From: Pontixanthobacter aestiaquae
GTDB taxonomy: Bacteria; Pseudomonadota; Alphaproteobacteria; Sphingomonadales; Sphingomonadaceae
Reading direction: 5' to 3'
Assembly (NCBI RefSeq): GCF_009827455.1
Contig: NZ_WTYZ01000001.1
Location: forward strand, 186,001 to 250,000
DNA: 64,000 bases
How positions within the stretch are numbered: the first letter of the stretch is position 1; every line of letters starts with the position of its first letter. Under the pieces are notes generated by a model, which was not told the DNA's origin, searched no databases, and saw only the letters and a program-made list of their open reading frames with translations. Positions 1 through 8,790 of this stretch are shown in pieces. A program made the translations under genes and the position numbers.

Positions 1-137
1 TTGGGCGTGTTCTTGCTCATGGATGCCGCTTAGGCGGTTGCCGCGCCGCTCGCAATATGGCCCGCGATATAGTCCCTTTACCGCAGTGCAGCATTTTCTT
101 GCTTGGCCTGCATGGCGGTGGCAGCTAGTGGAGCCTT

Positions 138-665
138 ATGGATATCAGCAAACTCACCATCGGCGACAACCCGCCCGAAAGCCTCAACGTCATCATCGAA
201 GTGCCCACCGGCGGCGAACCGGTGAAGTACGAATTCGACAAGGATTCAGGCGCTCTGTTCGTCGACCGCATTCTGCACACGCCGATGCGCTATCCGGCCA
301 ATTACGGATTCGTTCCGCACACGCTCTCGCCCGATGGCGACCCGCTGGATGCGCTGGTAATATCGCGCAGCCCGTTCATCGCCGGCTGCGTGGTTCGCGC
401 GCGCCCGATTGGCGTTCTCAATCTGGAAGACGAGCATGGCGGGGATGAAAAGCTGATCTGCGTGCCGGTCGACACGACTTTCCCGTATTATTCGGATGTC
501 GGTGAGACCAAGGATTTACCCTCGATCATTTTCCAGCAGATCGAGCATTTTTTCACCCACTACAAAGATCTTGAGCCTGAAAAATGGGTCCGCGTCGGCA
601 ATTGGGGCGATGCCGAAGAAGCCAGACGGGTTGTGCTGGAAGCTATCGAACTGGCGAAGAAATAG
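138..665 (+). CDS. ppa: Inorganic pyrophosphatase
   Basis: This 175-residue protein is a family I soluble inorganic pyrophosphatase, which hydrolyses pyrophosphate to two phosphates in the cytoplasm and so pulls biosynthetic reactions forward. The family signature DGDPLDALV is at about residues 66-74 and supplies the Mg-binding aspartates; the RYPANYGFVP segment just before it is also typical, and the length is normal for bacteria. The ATG has a GGAG four bases upstream. It converges with the MscS-type gene, whose stop lies two bases downstream. The 137 bases before it show no confident gene. Confidence 0.97.
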   Translation: MDISKLTIGDNPPESLNVIIEVPTGGEPVKYEFDKDSGALFVDRILHTPMRYPANYGFVPHTLSPDGDPLDALVISRSPFIAGCVVRARPIGVLNLEDEHGGDEKLICVPVDTTFPYYSDVGETKDLPSIIFQQIEHFFTHYKDLEPEKWVRVGNWGDAEEARRVVLEAIELAKK

Positions 666-667
666 GC

Positions 668-2074
668 TTACTCGACCGGGCGGCTTGAATCGAGCAGATC
701 GTTCTCGTCGGGTTCGGCTGCGCGCTCGGCTTCAACCATGTGTCCAACCTGATTGTCGGGCGAAACATCCTCGCTCTGCGCTAAGGTTGACGCTTTCTTC
801 GCAGGCTTATCCTTTACCGGCCCGGGGTCGGTTTTCCCGGTGTCTCCCGATGCAGCCGAAATCGACGCATCGCCCTGCAGATTGAGCGGCGCGGAAGAAT
901 CGAAACGCAGGCGGTAAATTGGCTCGGGCAGCGCAAAGCCTTCCGCTTCCAGCGCATCCTTCACCGCATGAATAGCGCGGCTGCGCGCCTTGTGCCAATC
1001 GGCCTCGCGTTGATCGATCCAGCCGAGATAGCGGATCACGATGTTGGAATCGCCGACCTGCTCGACCCGCGCGGTCGGCTCGGGATCGCCGAGAACAAAA
1101 TCGAGACCTTTCAGTATTTTGACGCCCAATCGCCGCGCGGCTGTCGGATCATCTTCTGCATCGACACCGAGCTCGAAATCGAAGCGGCGCTGGGGGTTGC
1201 GGGTGTAATTGACAATGACCGCTTTGAATACAGTCGAATTGGGGACACGCAAATGATTGCCATCCAATGTCATCAATACCGTGGCGCGGCTGGTCAGGCG
1301 GATCACCCGCCCTTCCAGATCGCCGATCAGCACATGGTCGTTCGCGCGGAATGGCTGGCGCAGGCTGAGCATCAGCGAAGCGACGTAATTCTCGATTGTA
1401 TCGCGCATGGCAAAACCCAGCGCGATACCGATCACACCCGCACCGCCCAGCACTGCACCCAGCAGCGCGCCTGCGCCTATCATTTCCAGAGCAATCACGA
1501 TGCCGCCGACGACAAAGACAAAGCGAATCGCGCTGGCAACCAGCTCGGCAAGAAACACATTGGGGGTGACTTTGCGCCAGAACGCGGCGAAGCCCGCTAT
1601 AATATAGCCGAGCACGCCGATAACCAACGCAACCAGCAGCGCGGCAGCCAGTAGCGGCAGAAACTTTACAAACTCAGCGAATTTGTCGGAGATACTGCTC
1701 AATGCACCGAGATTCTGCCCGACAGAGAGATCGCGTTCGATTCTGTTCTGGACGGCAACAACGCCTTCGACTTGTCCGGCCAGCCGTTCGGCTTCGTCGA
1801 TATCCTCTTGCGTCGCGAGAATTCCGGACAGCGTAACGACGCCTTGCTCGACCTCTACCGAGATCTCTGAAAGCCCGTCGAGCGCTCCGAAAAAGCCGCG
1901 AATGCGGTCCGCAATCTGCTGATCGGCGCCAGGTTCCACCTCCGCATTGATTGTCTGGTCTACGCTCGCATCCTCTGCAGCCGCATCGCTGGCTGGCGGC
2001 ACAAGAGCAAATGCTGGTGCGGCCAAGAGGCCAATTGTCAGGATTAAGCTCAGCCAAAACGCGCGCATATTCAT
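668..2074 (-). CDS. BON domain-containing mechanosensitive channel (MscS family)
   Basis: This 468-residue inner-membrane protein probably opens an ion pore under membrane tension. After an N-terminal signal-like hydrophobic stretch (about residues 5-24) comes a periplasmic BON domain (about 50-118, with the pattern GVVTLSG and a C-terminal VVAVQNRI), then hydrophobic helices from about 133 to 240. The last is Gly/Ala-rich, ending in GAGVIGIALGFAMRD as in MscS pore helices, and a soluble beta domain follows (LEGRVIRLTSRATVLMTLDGN). The C-terminal tail of about 60 residues is acidic and probably disordered. Its ATG overlaps the pmbA stop (ATGA), so the two are probably co-transcribed and coupled. 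The BON fusion suggests contact with the periplasm or lipid surface; that is inference. Confidence 0.9.
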   Translation of the reverse strand: MNMRAFWLSLILTIGLLAAPAFALVPPASDAAAEDASVDQTINAEVEPGADQQIADRIRGFFGALDGLSEISVEVEQGVVTLSGILATQEDIDEAERLAGQVEGVVAVQNRIERDLSVGQNLGALSSISDKFAEFVKFLPLLAAALLVALVIGVLGYIIAGFAAFWRKVTPNVFLAELVASAIRFVFVVGGIVIALEMIGAGALLGAVLGGAGVIGIALGFAMRDTIENYVASLMLSLRQPFRANDHVLIGDLEGRVIRLTSRATVLMTLDGNHLRVPNSTVFKAVIVNYTRNPQRRFDFELGVDAEDDPTAARRLGVKILKGLDFVLGDPEPTARVEQVGDSNIVIRYLGWIDQREADWHKARSRAIHAVKDALEAEGFALPEPIYRLRFDSSAPLNLQGDASISAASGDTGKTDPGPVKDKPAKKASTLAQSEDVSPDNQVGHMVEAERAAEPDENDLLDSSRPVE

Positions 2075-3417
2075 TCCCCCGCTATCGTCATGCCATCGAC
2101 CCGTAATGTCGGGACGTTGATGGCGCGGTACATTTCCAGGTCATTCGCCGCTGTCAGGCTCGCAAACATATCAATCAGATTACCGGCAATTGTAAAGTCG
2201 GAAACCGGGCCAGAAATCTTGCCGTCTTTAATCCTGAAGCCTGACGCACCGCGGCTGTAATCGCCGGTAATGCCGTTGACGCCCTGGCCGATCAGTTCGT
2301 TCACCAATACGCCATCCTGAATGTCGGCGATGAGTTCATCACGCGTCACTGCGCCCGCCTCGAGATGGACATTGCTGGCCGCAACACCCGGCGAGCCGCC
2401 TGAACCGCGCGATGCGTGGCCGGTTGGCGTCAGTTCCAACTGCTTGGCCGAAGCGGCATTGAGCAGCCAACCGGTGAGCCGGCCATTCTCCACCAATGCG
2501 CGCGGAGCGGTCGGCAGCCCTTCACCATCAAAGGGGCGTGAGCGCGGCCCGCGCAATCTGTGCGGGTCGTCCATGATCCGGATCGGTTTTGCGAACAGAT
2601 CATCCTCCAAACGGTCAAGCAGGAAACTCGATCGGCGGGCAATTGCCATTCCGCTCATTGCACCGAGCAAATGCGAGACAAGCGTTCCCCCTACCCGCGG
2701 ATCGAACACGACCAGCATTGGCCCGCTGGGCAAAAAGCCGGGATTGAGCCGCGCAACCGATCGCTCACCCGCATTTGCGCCGATGAATTGCGCCGCTGGA
2801 AGATCGGACAAATGCCGTGCGACGCGGTAATCATAGTCGCGCTGCATAGCCTCGCCTTCCCCCGCGATCATGCTCACGCTCAGACTGTGGCTGGTGGCTT
2901 CGTAGCCAGCCGAAAAGCCATGGCTGGTGACCAATGCCGAGATCGACCGGGAGAAACCGGCACTGGCGCCATTGCTGTTGGTCACACCTTCTACCGCGCG
3001 CGCAGCGTCCTCAGCTTCCAAAGCACGCGCTTTGATTTCACTTGGCGTAGGCTCCGCCGGATCACACACATCGAGATCGCGCGGCGCACCGGTGGCAAGC
3101 AAATGTTCGGGAGCCAATCCCGCATAGGGATCTTCTGGTGCCAGTCTGGCCATGGCCACAGCGCGTTCGGCCAAATCGCCCAGCCCGCTTGCAGAAAAAT
3201 CGCTCGTGCTGGTGGTTGCGAAACGTTTCCCCGCGAATACGCGCAGGCCGATCTCTTCGCCTTCCGACCGCTCAACATCTTCCAGCGCACCGAGCCGGAC
3301 AGTGACGCTTTCCGATGCACTCGCTGCCGTTACGGCATCAGCCGCATCAGCACCTGCCTTGACCGCAAGCTCGATCAATCGCGCGCAGCGATCCTGCGCC
3401 TCTGAAGAGGTAATCAT
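2071..3417 (-). CDS. pmbA: TldD/PmbA family protease subunit (PmbA)
   Basis: This 448-residue protein belongs to the TldD/PmbA (TldE) family, a cytoplasmic metalloprotease complex that in other bacteria matures peptide antibiotics and degrades unfolded short proteins. It has the length and layout of PmbA/TldE: an N-terminal alpha/beta half (GLRVFAGKRFATTSTSDFS near residues 57-76) and a C-terminal half with conserved VENGRLTGWLLN and NELIGQGVNGITGDYSRGASG segments. TldD carries the zinc-binding HExxxH; no such motif is seen here, consistent with the PmbA subunit. No tldD partner is in the window. It is the first gene of a two-gene unit with the MscS-type channel. Confidence 0.92.
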   Translation of the reverse strand: MITSSEAQDRCARLIELAVKAGADAADAVTAASASESVTVRLGALEDVERSEGEEIGLRVFAGKRFATTSTSDFSASGLGDLAERAVAMARLAPEDPYAGLAPEHLLATGAPRDLDVCDPAEPTPSEIKARALEAEDAARAVEGVTNSNGASAGFSRSISALVTSHGFSAGYEATSHSLSVSMIAGEGEAMQRDYDYRVARHLSDLPAAQFIGANAGERSVARLNPGFLPSGPMLVVFDPRVGGTLVSHLLGAMSGMAIARRSSFLLDRLEDDLFAKPIRIMDDPHRLRGPRSRPFDGEGLPTAPRALVENGRLTGWLLNAASAKQLELTPTGHASRGSGGSPGVAASNVHLEAGAVTRDELIADIQDGVLVNELIGQGVNGITGDYSRGASGFRIKDGKISGPVSDFTIAGNLIDMFASLTAANDLEMYRAINVPTLRVDGMTIAGE

Positions 3418-3504
3418 GTCAGTAGCTGGCCCGTAACATCATTCTGCGGACCTAGGGTGGCTGATGGGCAGAGGCAACGCCCTGCCGTGCTGTAAGCGGC
3501 TAAA

Positions 3505-3858
3505 TTAACCGGCAGCGGCCCGGAAAATGAAGGTCAGCGCCACCGGCAAGCCAATCGCCGCGACCCACAAAAGCGTCAAATCACGCTTATAAGCAGGAGC
3601 AAAAGAAGGATCGACCGCTTGTTCATCGCTAAGATTCTTCCAGCGCTTCTCAAACTTGCGCAAAGCCGGAATGACTGCGGCGACCAATATACACAGAGCG
3701 AATAGAGCACCTGTTTTGAGACCCGTCGCTTTCATCGCGCCGACAGTCGCGAAAATATGGATCGCAGTATATACCAGCAGAGCATAGGCTACGTGGTCGC
3801 TGATGCTCTTGCGCCAGTCTTTCGTCTGAGCTGCAGTTTTGTTTAGCGCCTTGTTCAC
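3505..3858 (-). CDS. Small membrane protein of unknown function
   Basis: I do not recognise this roughly 117-residue protein. It has three hydrophobic segments (about residues 24-45, 50-67 and 95-115 counted from the chosen start), so it is probably an inner-membrane protein, with a basic N-terminus and a central soluble loop. A GTG six bases upstream (3864) is in frame, but the GTG at 3858 sits seven bases after GGGAG and is preferred. The gene faces away from lptB; the roughly 190-base divergent spacer must hold both promoters. Confidence 0.7.
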   Translation of the reverse strand: MNKALNKTAAQTKDWRKSISDHVAYALLVYTAIHIFATVGAMKATGLKTGALFALCILVAAVIPALRKFEKRWKNLSDEQAVDPSFAPAYKRDLTLLWVAAIGLPVALTFIFRAAAG

Positions 3859-4045
3859 GCGCACTCTCCCAATGTCCTCGTCCCTCCCAGGAGTATTTCA
3901 AAGTCTGGCCGTACAATCAAGGCCGGTAACCACAATGATGCCTCCTCGACATTTTCAGCCCCATTGCATGAATACCATGCACGAATCTTGCCAGTTTGTA
4001 GAAAACGGCTTCTCAACGTGCCTCTGAATGCTACATGGGACGCCT

Positions 4046-4840
4046 ATGAGTATGCAGGAAACCGCAGAACGCCCGGCGGCCGAGGGGCCAACCATCGCCG
4101 CGACGGCCCCACTTCCCAATGGTGGCTTGGAAGTGATTTCCATCGCCAAAAGTTATGACAAGCGCGCGGTCCTGACCGATATCTCGCTGACCGTCGGCAA
4201 GGGTGAAGTGCTTGGCCTACTCGGGCCCAACGGTGCCGGCAAAACGACTTGCTTCTATTCGATCATGGGATTGGTGAAGCCGGATTCGGGCCGCATTCTG
4301 ATGGATGGTGACGACGTGACCAAGCTGCCGATGTATCGCCGCGCGATTCTGGGCTTGGGATATTTGCCGCAGGAAACGAGCATTTTTCGCGGAATGACGG
4401 TCGAGCAGAATATCAACTGCGTGCTCGAAATGGTTGAGCCCGATGCCGATACGCGTTCGGCGGAGTTGGAGCGGCTACTCGGCGAATTCGGTCTGGAGCG
4501 TCTCAGGACTTCTCCCGCCATGGCACTGTCGGGCGGTGAGCGCCGGCGGTGTGAAATCGCGCGCGCGCTGGCGGCAAAACCATCGATTATGCTGCTGGAC
4601 GAACCGTTCGCCGGTATCGACCCGCTGTCGATCAGCGATATTCGCGATCTTGTAAAGGATTTGAAGACGCGCGGTATCGGCGTGCTCATCACCGATCACA
4701 ATGTTCGTGAAACGCTCGAAATCGTCGATCGCGCCTGCATCATCTATGGCGGGCAGGTGCTGTTCGCAGGTGCGCCGCAAGATCTTGTTGCCGACGAGAA
4801 TGTGAAACGCCTCTATCTGGGCGAAGGTTTCACCCTGTGA
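4046..4840 (+). CDS. lptB: LPS export ABC transporter ATPase LptB
   Basis: LptB is the cytoplasmic ATPase that drives lipopolysaccharide extraction by LptFG. The 264-residue protein has Walker A GPNGAGKTT (about 60-68), Q-loop LPQETSIFRGMTVEQN, signature LSGGERRR (about 161-168), Walker B IMLLDEPFAGIDPL and the H-loop ITDHNVRETL, all in the LptB-specific forms. The extra N-terminal 30 or so residues are low-complexity and common in alphaproteobacteria. I chose ATG 4046, which has GGGA five bases upstream; an in-frame ATG at 4028 lacks a ribosome site. It is followed after 26 bases by rpoN, a widespread gene order. lptA and lptC are not next to it here. Confidence 0.95.
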   Translation: MSMQETAERPAAEGPTIAATAPLPNGGLEVISIAKSYDKRAVLTDISLTVGKGEVLGLLGPNGAGKTTCFYSIMGLVKPDSGRILMDGDDVTKLPMYRRAILGLGYLPQETSIFRGMTVEQNINCVLEMVEPDADTRSAELERLLGEFGLERLRTSPAMALSGGERRRCEIARALAAKPSIMLLDEPFAGIDPLSISDIRDLVKDLKTRGIGVLITDHNVRETLEIVDRACIIYGGQVLFAGAPQDLVADENVKRLYLGEGFTL

Positions 4841-4866
4841 TGAGAATTCCGGCGGGACATTGATCC

Positions 4867-6321
4867 ATGGCCTTAGGTCCGCGCCTAGACCTTAGACAGT
4901 CACAATCGCTGGTGATGACGCCGCAATTGCAGCAGGCGATCAAGCTGCTCGCATTGTCCAATCTGGAAATCGAAACTTTCATCGGTGATGCTCTGGAAGC
5001 CAACCCGCTGCTCGAAGCTGGCGATCTTCGCAGCGAGGACACCCCGGTCATTGATGAGGCTGTCAGCGAACCCACCGCCGATGCACCCGCAGGCCAGGAG
5101 GCCGCGCTCGACATCGACAAAACCGCGATTGATGTGGACCGCGATACCGGAGACGGTGAATGGGGCGCTGCGGGCTCGGGCGCGCCAGCCGGTGATCTGC
5201 CGGGGATCGAAGAAAACAGCGCGGATTCCATATCGCTGGCCGACCATTTGCACGATCAGATAGGTGCAGCGTGCTGCGGTGTCCGTGAGGAGTTCATCGC
5301 TCGCAACCTCATCGGACAACTCGATGAAGCAGGGTATTTGCGCGGCCAGCTACGCGAGATAGCAGCGGAACTTGGTGTTTCGCTTGCAGAAACCGAACAA
5401 GCGCTAAAGGCCGTCCAGACGCTTGACCCGACCGGCGTGGGTGCGCGTAACTTAAGCGAATGCCTCGCTCTGCAAGCCAAGGAAATCGATCGCTACGATC
5501 CCTGTATGGAGCGCCTGATCGAAAATCTCGATCTGGTCGCCAAGGGTGAATTCGCCCGCCTCAAACGGATGTGCGATGTCGATGACGAGGATTTTGCCGA
5601 CATGCTCGGCGAACTGCGCGCATTCGATCCGAAACCCGGCCTTGCCTATGGTGGTGCGCCCGAAAGCGCGGTCGTTCCTGACATTCTGATTGCGCAGAAC
5701 GAAGCGAATGGCTGGGACATAAAGCTCAACGAAGCGACACTGCCACGCCTTGTGGTCAATCGCGGTTATTTCATCGAACTCAAGCAAGGATGTACCGATA
5801 AAGAGTCACGCGGATGGCTTAATGAGAAGCTCAATGATGCGAACTGGCTGATCAAGGCGCTCGACCAGAGACAGAAGACAATCCTCAAAACCGCCGCCGA
5901 AATTGTGAAGAAGCAGGACGGCTTCTTTCGAAATGGTGTTTCGCAGCTGCGCCCGCTAACGCTGCGCGAGGTTGCCGAAGAGATCGAAATGCACGAAAGC
6001 ACGGTCAGCCGGGTAACTTCCAACAAATATCTCCACTGTGACCGCGGCACTTTCGAACTCAAATATTTCTTCATGAGCGGAGTGGGCGGCGGCGCCGATG
6101 GCGAAGGCGGCGCATCGTCCGAAAGCGTCAAAGCGCGGATCAAAGCGCTCACCGATGCAGAGGACCCGAAGAAAATCCTGTCGGACGACAAGCTCGTCGA
6201 AATGCTCAAAGGCGAGGGCTTCGACATCGCCCGCCGCACCGTCGCCAAATATCGCGAGGCGATGGGAATTGGCAGCAGTGTGCAGCGCAGACGGGCGAAA
6301 AAACTGCAGGCTTTGGGGTGA
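4867..6321 (+). CDS. rpoN: RNA polymerase sigma-54 factor RpoN
   Basis: RpoN directs RNA polymerase to -24/-12 promoters and needs an enhancer-binding ATPase to open them. The 484-residue protein shows the activator-interacting region I at its start (LRQSQSLVMTPQLQQAIKLL), an acidic region II (about 55-115), the core-binding domain (about 120-310), a DNA-binding helix-turn-helix (LTLREVAEEIEMHESTVSR) and the C-terminal RpoN box ARRTVAKYRE. It follows lptB closely and is probably co-transcribed. A perfect sigma-54 promoter is seen in this window upstream of glnK. A palindromic T-rich stretch (6341-6379) follows the gene. Confidence 0.97.
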   Translation: MALGPRLDLRQSQSLVMTPQLQQAIKLLALSNLEIETFIGDALEANPLLEAGDLRSEDTPVIDEAVSEPTADAPAGQEAALDIDKTAIDVDRDTGDGEWGAAGSGAPAGDLPGIEENSADSISLADHLHDQIGAACCGVREEFIARNLIGQLDEAGYLRGQLREIAAELGVSLAETEQALKAVQTLDPTGVGARNLSECLALQAKEIDRYDPCMERLIENLDLVAKGEFARLKRMCDVDDEDFADMLGELRAFDPKPGLAYGGAPESAVVPDILIAQNEANGWDIKLNEATLPRLVVNRGYFIELKQGCTDKESRGWLNEKLNDANWLIKALDQRQKTILKTAAEIVKKQDGFFRNGVSQLRPLTLREVAEEIEMHESTVSRVTSNKYLHCDRGTFELKYFFMSGVGGGADGEGGASSESVKARIKALTDAEDPKKILSDDKLVEMLKGEGFDIARRTVAKYREAMGIGSSVQRRRAKKLQALG

Positions 6322-6347
6322 GTCCCGAAGGCAACACCAAAAAAGTG

Positions 6348-6373
6348 TTAACGGTCTTTACCGCGCGTTAACC
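6348..6373 (+). promoter_or_regulatory. Predicted CtrA boxes upstream of ctrA
   Basis: Between rpoN and ctrA there are two TTAAC-type CtrA half-sites. TTAACGGTCTTTACC at 6348-6362 matches TTAA-N7-TTAA in its first half and weakly in its second, and TTAACC lies at 6368-6373. CtrA autoregulation is established in Caulobacter; its presence here is inferred. The two TTAAC blocks are also in inverted orientation and flanked by A6 and T6, so the same DNA could act as a rho-independent terminator for rpoN. Confidence 0.45.
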
Positions 6374-6464
6374 TTTTTTGTTCAGATGTTGTGTGGTTAA
6401 TCCGCGGCAACACCTCTTAGCGAAGTGTTACCAAACGAATTTGGGCGATGAAGGGGAACCACCC

Positions 6465-7160
6465 ATGCGTGTATTGTTGATCGAAGACGAGCCAACAACA
6501 GCGAAGGCCATCGAGCTGATGCTGACGACTGAAGGCTTTAACGTCTACGCAACCGATCTGGGCGAAGAAGGGCTCGATCTGGGCAAGCTGTATGATTACG
6601 ATATCATCCTGCTCGACCTGAACCTGCCAGACATGCACGGCTATGACGTGCTCAAGAAACTGCGTGTAGCCAAAGTGCAAACGCCGGTTCTTATCCTCTC
6701 GGGCATCGCCGAAATGGACAGCAAAATCCGCAGCTTCGGCTTCGGCGCTGACGACTATGTGACCAAGCCGTTCCACCGCGAAGAGCTGGTTGCCCGCATT
6801 CACGCCGTTGTGCGCCGTTCGAAAGGCCACAGCCAATCGATCATCCGCACCGGCAAACTGGCGGTGAACCTCGATGCGAAAACTGTCGAAGTCGACAGCG
6901 CCCGCGTTCACCTGACCGGCAAAGAATACGCCATGCTGGAGCTTCTTTCGCTCCGCAAAGGCACGACGCTCACCAAGGAAATGTTCCTCAACCACCTTTA
7001 TGGCGGCATGGATGAGCCCGAACTCAAGATTATCGACGTCTTCATTTGCAAGCTGCGCAAGAAGCTCAGCCATGCATGTGACGGCGAGAATTACATCGAA
7101 ACAGTGTGGGGCCGTGGTTACGTTCTGCGCGATCCGGAAGCCGCCGCAGAAGCTGCCTAA
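6465..7160 (+). CDS. ctrA: Cell cycle response regulator CtrA
   Basis: CtrA is the essential master cell-cycle transcription factor of alphaproteobacteria; phosphorylated via CckA-ChpT it binds TTAA-N7-TTAA sites and controls division, motility and often GTA genes. The ATG at 6465 gives 231 residues, the same length as Caulobacter CtrA. The receiver domain has the phospho-acceptor D51 ([14 protein letters not shown]) and TKPF near 104; the OmpR-type winged helix covers about 125-225, with a perfectly typical [10 protein letters not shown] end. An upstream in-frame extension is possible but carries no homology. A strong terminator follows at 7186-7222. DivK, which acts in the same circuit, is encoded at 29.6 kb. 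Confidence 0.98.
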   Translation: MRVLLIEDEPTTAKAIELMLTTEGFNVYATDLGEEGLDLGKLYDYDIILLDLNLPDMHGYDVLKKLRVAKVQTPVLILSGIAEMDSKIRSFGFGADDYVTKPFHREELVARIHAVVRRSKGHSQSIIRTGKLAVNLDAKTVEVDSARVHLTGKEYAMLELLSLRKGTTLTKEMFLNHLYGGMDEPELKIIDVFICKLRKKLSHACDGENYIETVWGRGYVLRDPEAAAEAA

Positions 7161-7185
7161 TTCTTCAGTCTCCTGATACAGCGAG

Positions 7186-7222
7186 AACGCGCCCTGTGTT
7201 GAAGAACTCAGGGCGCGTTTTT
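7186..7222 (+). terminator. Rho-independent terminator of ctrA
   Basis: A perfect 11-bp stem (AACGCGCCCTG at 7186-7196 pairing with 7209-7219) with a 12-base loop runs straight into a T tract. It lies 25 bases after the ctrA stop. Confidence 0.92.
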
Positions 7223-7230
7223 GTGTGAGC

Positions 7231-7305
7231 TGTTTGTATTAGCCCCTCAGTCGCCGGATGGGACGCGGATGCGTCCCGCCCGGCGACTGAGGGACAAAAA
7301 CAAGA
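7231..7305. repeat. Palindromic copy of a dispersed intergenic repeat
   Basis: CCCTCAGTCGCCGG (7244-7257) is perfectly inverted at 7280-7293, and an inner inverted pair GGACGC/GCGTCC (7261-7266, 7271-7276) lies between them. Both arms are led by a T-rich stretch (TGTTTGTATTAG outside the left arm, and its like on the other strand outside the right arm). Related single arms occur at 36039-36064 and 57625-57650. It may act as a bidirectional terminator or a REP-like element. Confidence 0.7.
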
Positions 7306-7339
7306 GACTCCCCCGCTTGAGGCAAAACAAAAAACATGT

Positions 7340-8053
7340 ATGCGCAGCTCCATGACTGCTCATAAGCCCGGCGACCCCACAACACTCAACCGACTCTATG
7401 GCCGCAGCCAAGGCAAACCTTTGCGTGCGAGCCAACAGGACCTGGTCGAGAATTTCTTACCGAAGATTGCGGTGCCGCTGGAAGGCGACATCACATCGCA
7501 AGGCCTGTTCGGCGACGATCGGCCAATGCATTTCGAAATCGGCTTCGGTTCGGGCGAACATATGGCCGACCGCGCCGACATGCTGCCCGATCACGGCTTT
7601 ATCGGCGCCGAACCCTTCTTGAACGGTGTCGCAGGCGCGCTCACTCACGCCAAAGAGCGCGGGCTTGCCAATATCCGGATCCATCACGGCGATGCGCTGC
7701 AAGTGCTCGCCCGTATTCCCGATGGGGCGCTCAGCTTTGTCTATCTGCTGCATCCCGATCCATGGCCCAAAGCGCGCCATGCGAAGCGCCGGATGATGAA
7801 TGACGGCCCGGTGCAAATGATCGCAGCGAAGCTCAAAAAAGGCGGCGAGTTCCGCTTCGGCACCGATCATGACATCTATCTGCGCCACGCGCTAATGGTG
7901 ATGCGCCGCCATACCGACGAGTTCGAATGGCTCGCCGAAAGCCCTGCCGACTGGCAGAACCGCCCCGCGGGATGGAGCGAGACGCGGTACGAAAGAAAGG
8001 CCCGTGAAGTGTTTGGTCACGAGGTCTGGTATTTCAGGTATCGGCGGAAATAA
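7340..8053 (+). CDS. trmB: tRNA (guanine-N7-)-methyltransferase TrmB
   Basis: TrmB methylates G46 of tRNA to m7G using S-adenosylmethionine. The 237-residue protein shows the SAM-binding motif MHFEIGFGSGEH (about 56-67), an acidic pair in the next strands, and the family-specific LHPDPWPKARHAKRRM block (about 137-152) and TDHDIYLRHAL. The length fits the family. An in-frame ATG at 7352 is an alternative start; neither has a clear ribosome site. The gene stands alone after the palindromic repeat and before the LytTR regulator. Confidence 0.96.
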   Translation: MRSSMTAHKPGDPTTLNRLYGRSQGKPLRASQQDLVENFLPKIAVPLEGDITSQGLFGDDRPMHFEIGFGSGEHMADRADMLPDHGFIGAEPFLNGVAGALTHAKERGLANIRIHHGDALQVLARIPDGALSFVYLLHPDPWPKARHAKRRMMNDGPVQMIAAKLKKGGEFRFGTDHDIYLRHALMVMRRHTDEFEWLAESPADWQNRPAGWSETRYERKAREVFGHEVWYFRYRRK

Positions 8054-8079
8054 GATCACGGATTAGTGGGAGAAAGCGG

Positions 8080-8760
8080 GTGCTGGCATCATATCAAAAC
8101 TATCCGATAGGGCTGAGGCTGATGTTCACGTGCACTGGCGCAGTCGCCGTGAGCGCAGCCTATTGTCTGCTCTACAATTATTTCGCCGGTAATCCGGAGA
8201 CCCTGTTCAACGCCGCTGCGTGGGGTGTTATAAACATCGTCCCGTGGATCGCAGCCGTAGAAATAGCGCGTCACTTCCGCACGCTGCGGGCGGTATGCTG
8301 CGCGCTAACCGCGGCGATGGTCCTGTCGCTCGCCATCGAACTACCGATTTACGGGGAGTACCGTAGTGATTTGAGTTTTGAGATCGTGCGCCGACTACCG
8401 GGAGTAGCAGTGTCGGTAGCGGTACTCGGCATACTGGCGCTCAGGCCGCGTCCCCACCGGGCAAAAGATGCGGCGATCGATATGCGGCTGGAGCACTTTG
8501 ATTGGGCGCGCGCCGCAGGCAATTATGTTGAACTGCACCGCCACAATGAATCGCCCGTGCTTATCCGATCGACGCTGTCGGCATTGCTCGACCGAGATAC
8601 GGACGGGCTTTGTCAGATACACAGATCGTACATTGTCCGGCGTCAATTGGTGACACGGCTGGATCGTCAGGGCGTTCTACTCGCGAATGGCAAGCGGTTA
8701 CCGGTTGGCAATGCTTTTCGGGATGCGCTCAATTTCGTCCCTTCATCCCAGCGATCTTGA
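8080..8760 (+). CDS. Membrane-anchored LytTR-family transcriptional regulator
   Basis: The 226-residue protein has about four hydrophobic segments in its first 130 residues and a LytTR DNA-binding domain at about 135-220, including the pattern IHRSYIVRRQ and a preceding NYVELH strand. It has no receiver domain, so it probably senses a membrane signal directly and binds DNA from the membrane, as proposed for other sphingomonad membrane-LytTR proteins. The start is GTG at 8080 with GGGAGAAAG just upstream. The exported hydrolase gene begins 30 bases after its stop and is a plausible target or partner. Confidence 0.85.
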   Translation: MLASYQNYPIGLRLMFTCTGAVAVSAAYCLLYNYFAGNPETLFNAAAWGVINIVPWIAAVEIARHFRTLRAVCCALTAAMVLSLAIELPIYGEYRSDLSFEIVRRLPGVAVSVAVLGILALRPRPHRAKDAAIDMRLEHFDWARAAGNYVELHRHNESPVLIRSTLSALLDRDTDGLCQIHRSYIVRRQLVTRLDRQGVLLANGKRLPVGNAFRDALNFVPSSQRS

Positions 8761-8790
8761 TACGAAGCGAATTCGCGGCACCTTTGCCGC

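Noticed and set aside
1..137. Possible gene ends at the left edge (short plus frame to 33; minus ATG at 20)
   Set aside because: Too little sequence is present to support either as a real gene.
968..1654. 228-codon plus-strand frame opposite the MscS-type gene
   Set aside because: The minus-strand protein has clear BON and MscS features; the plus frame is a shadow.
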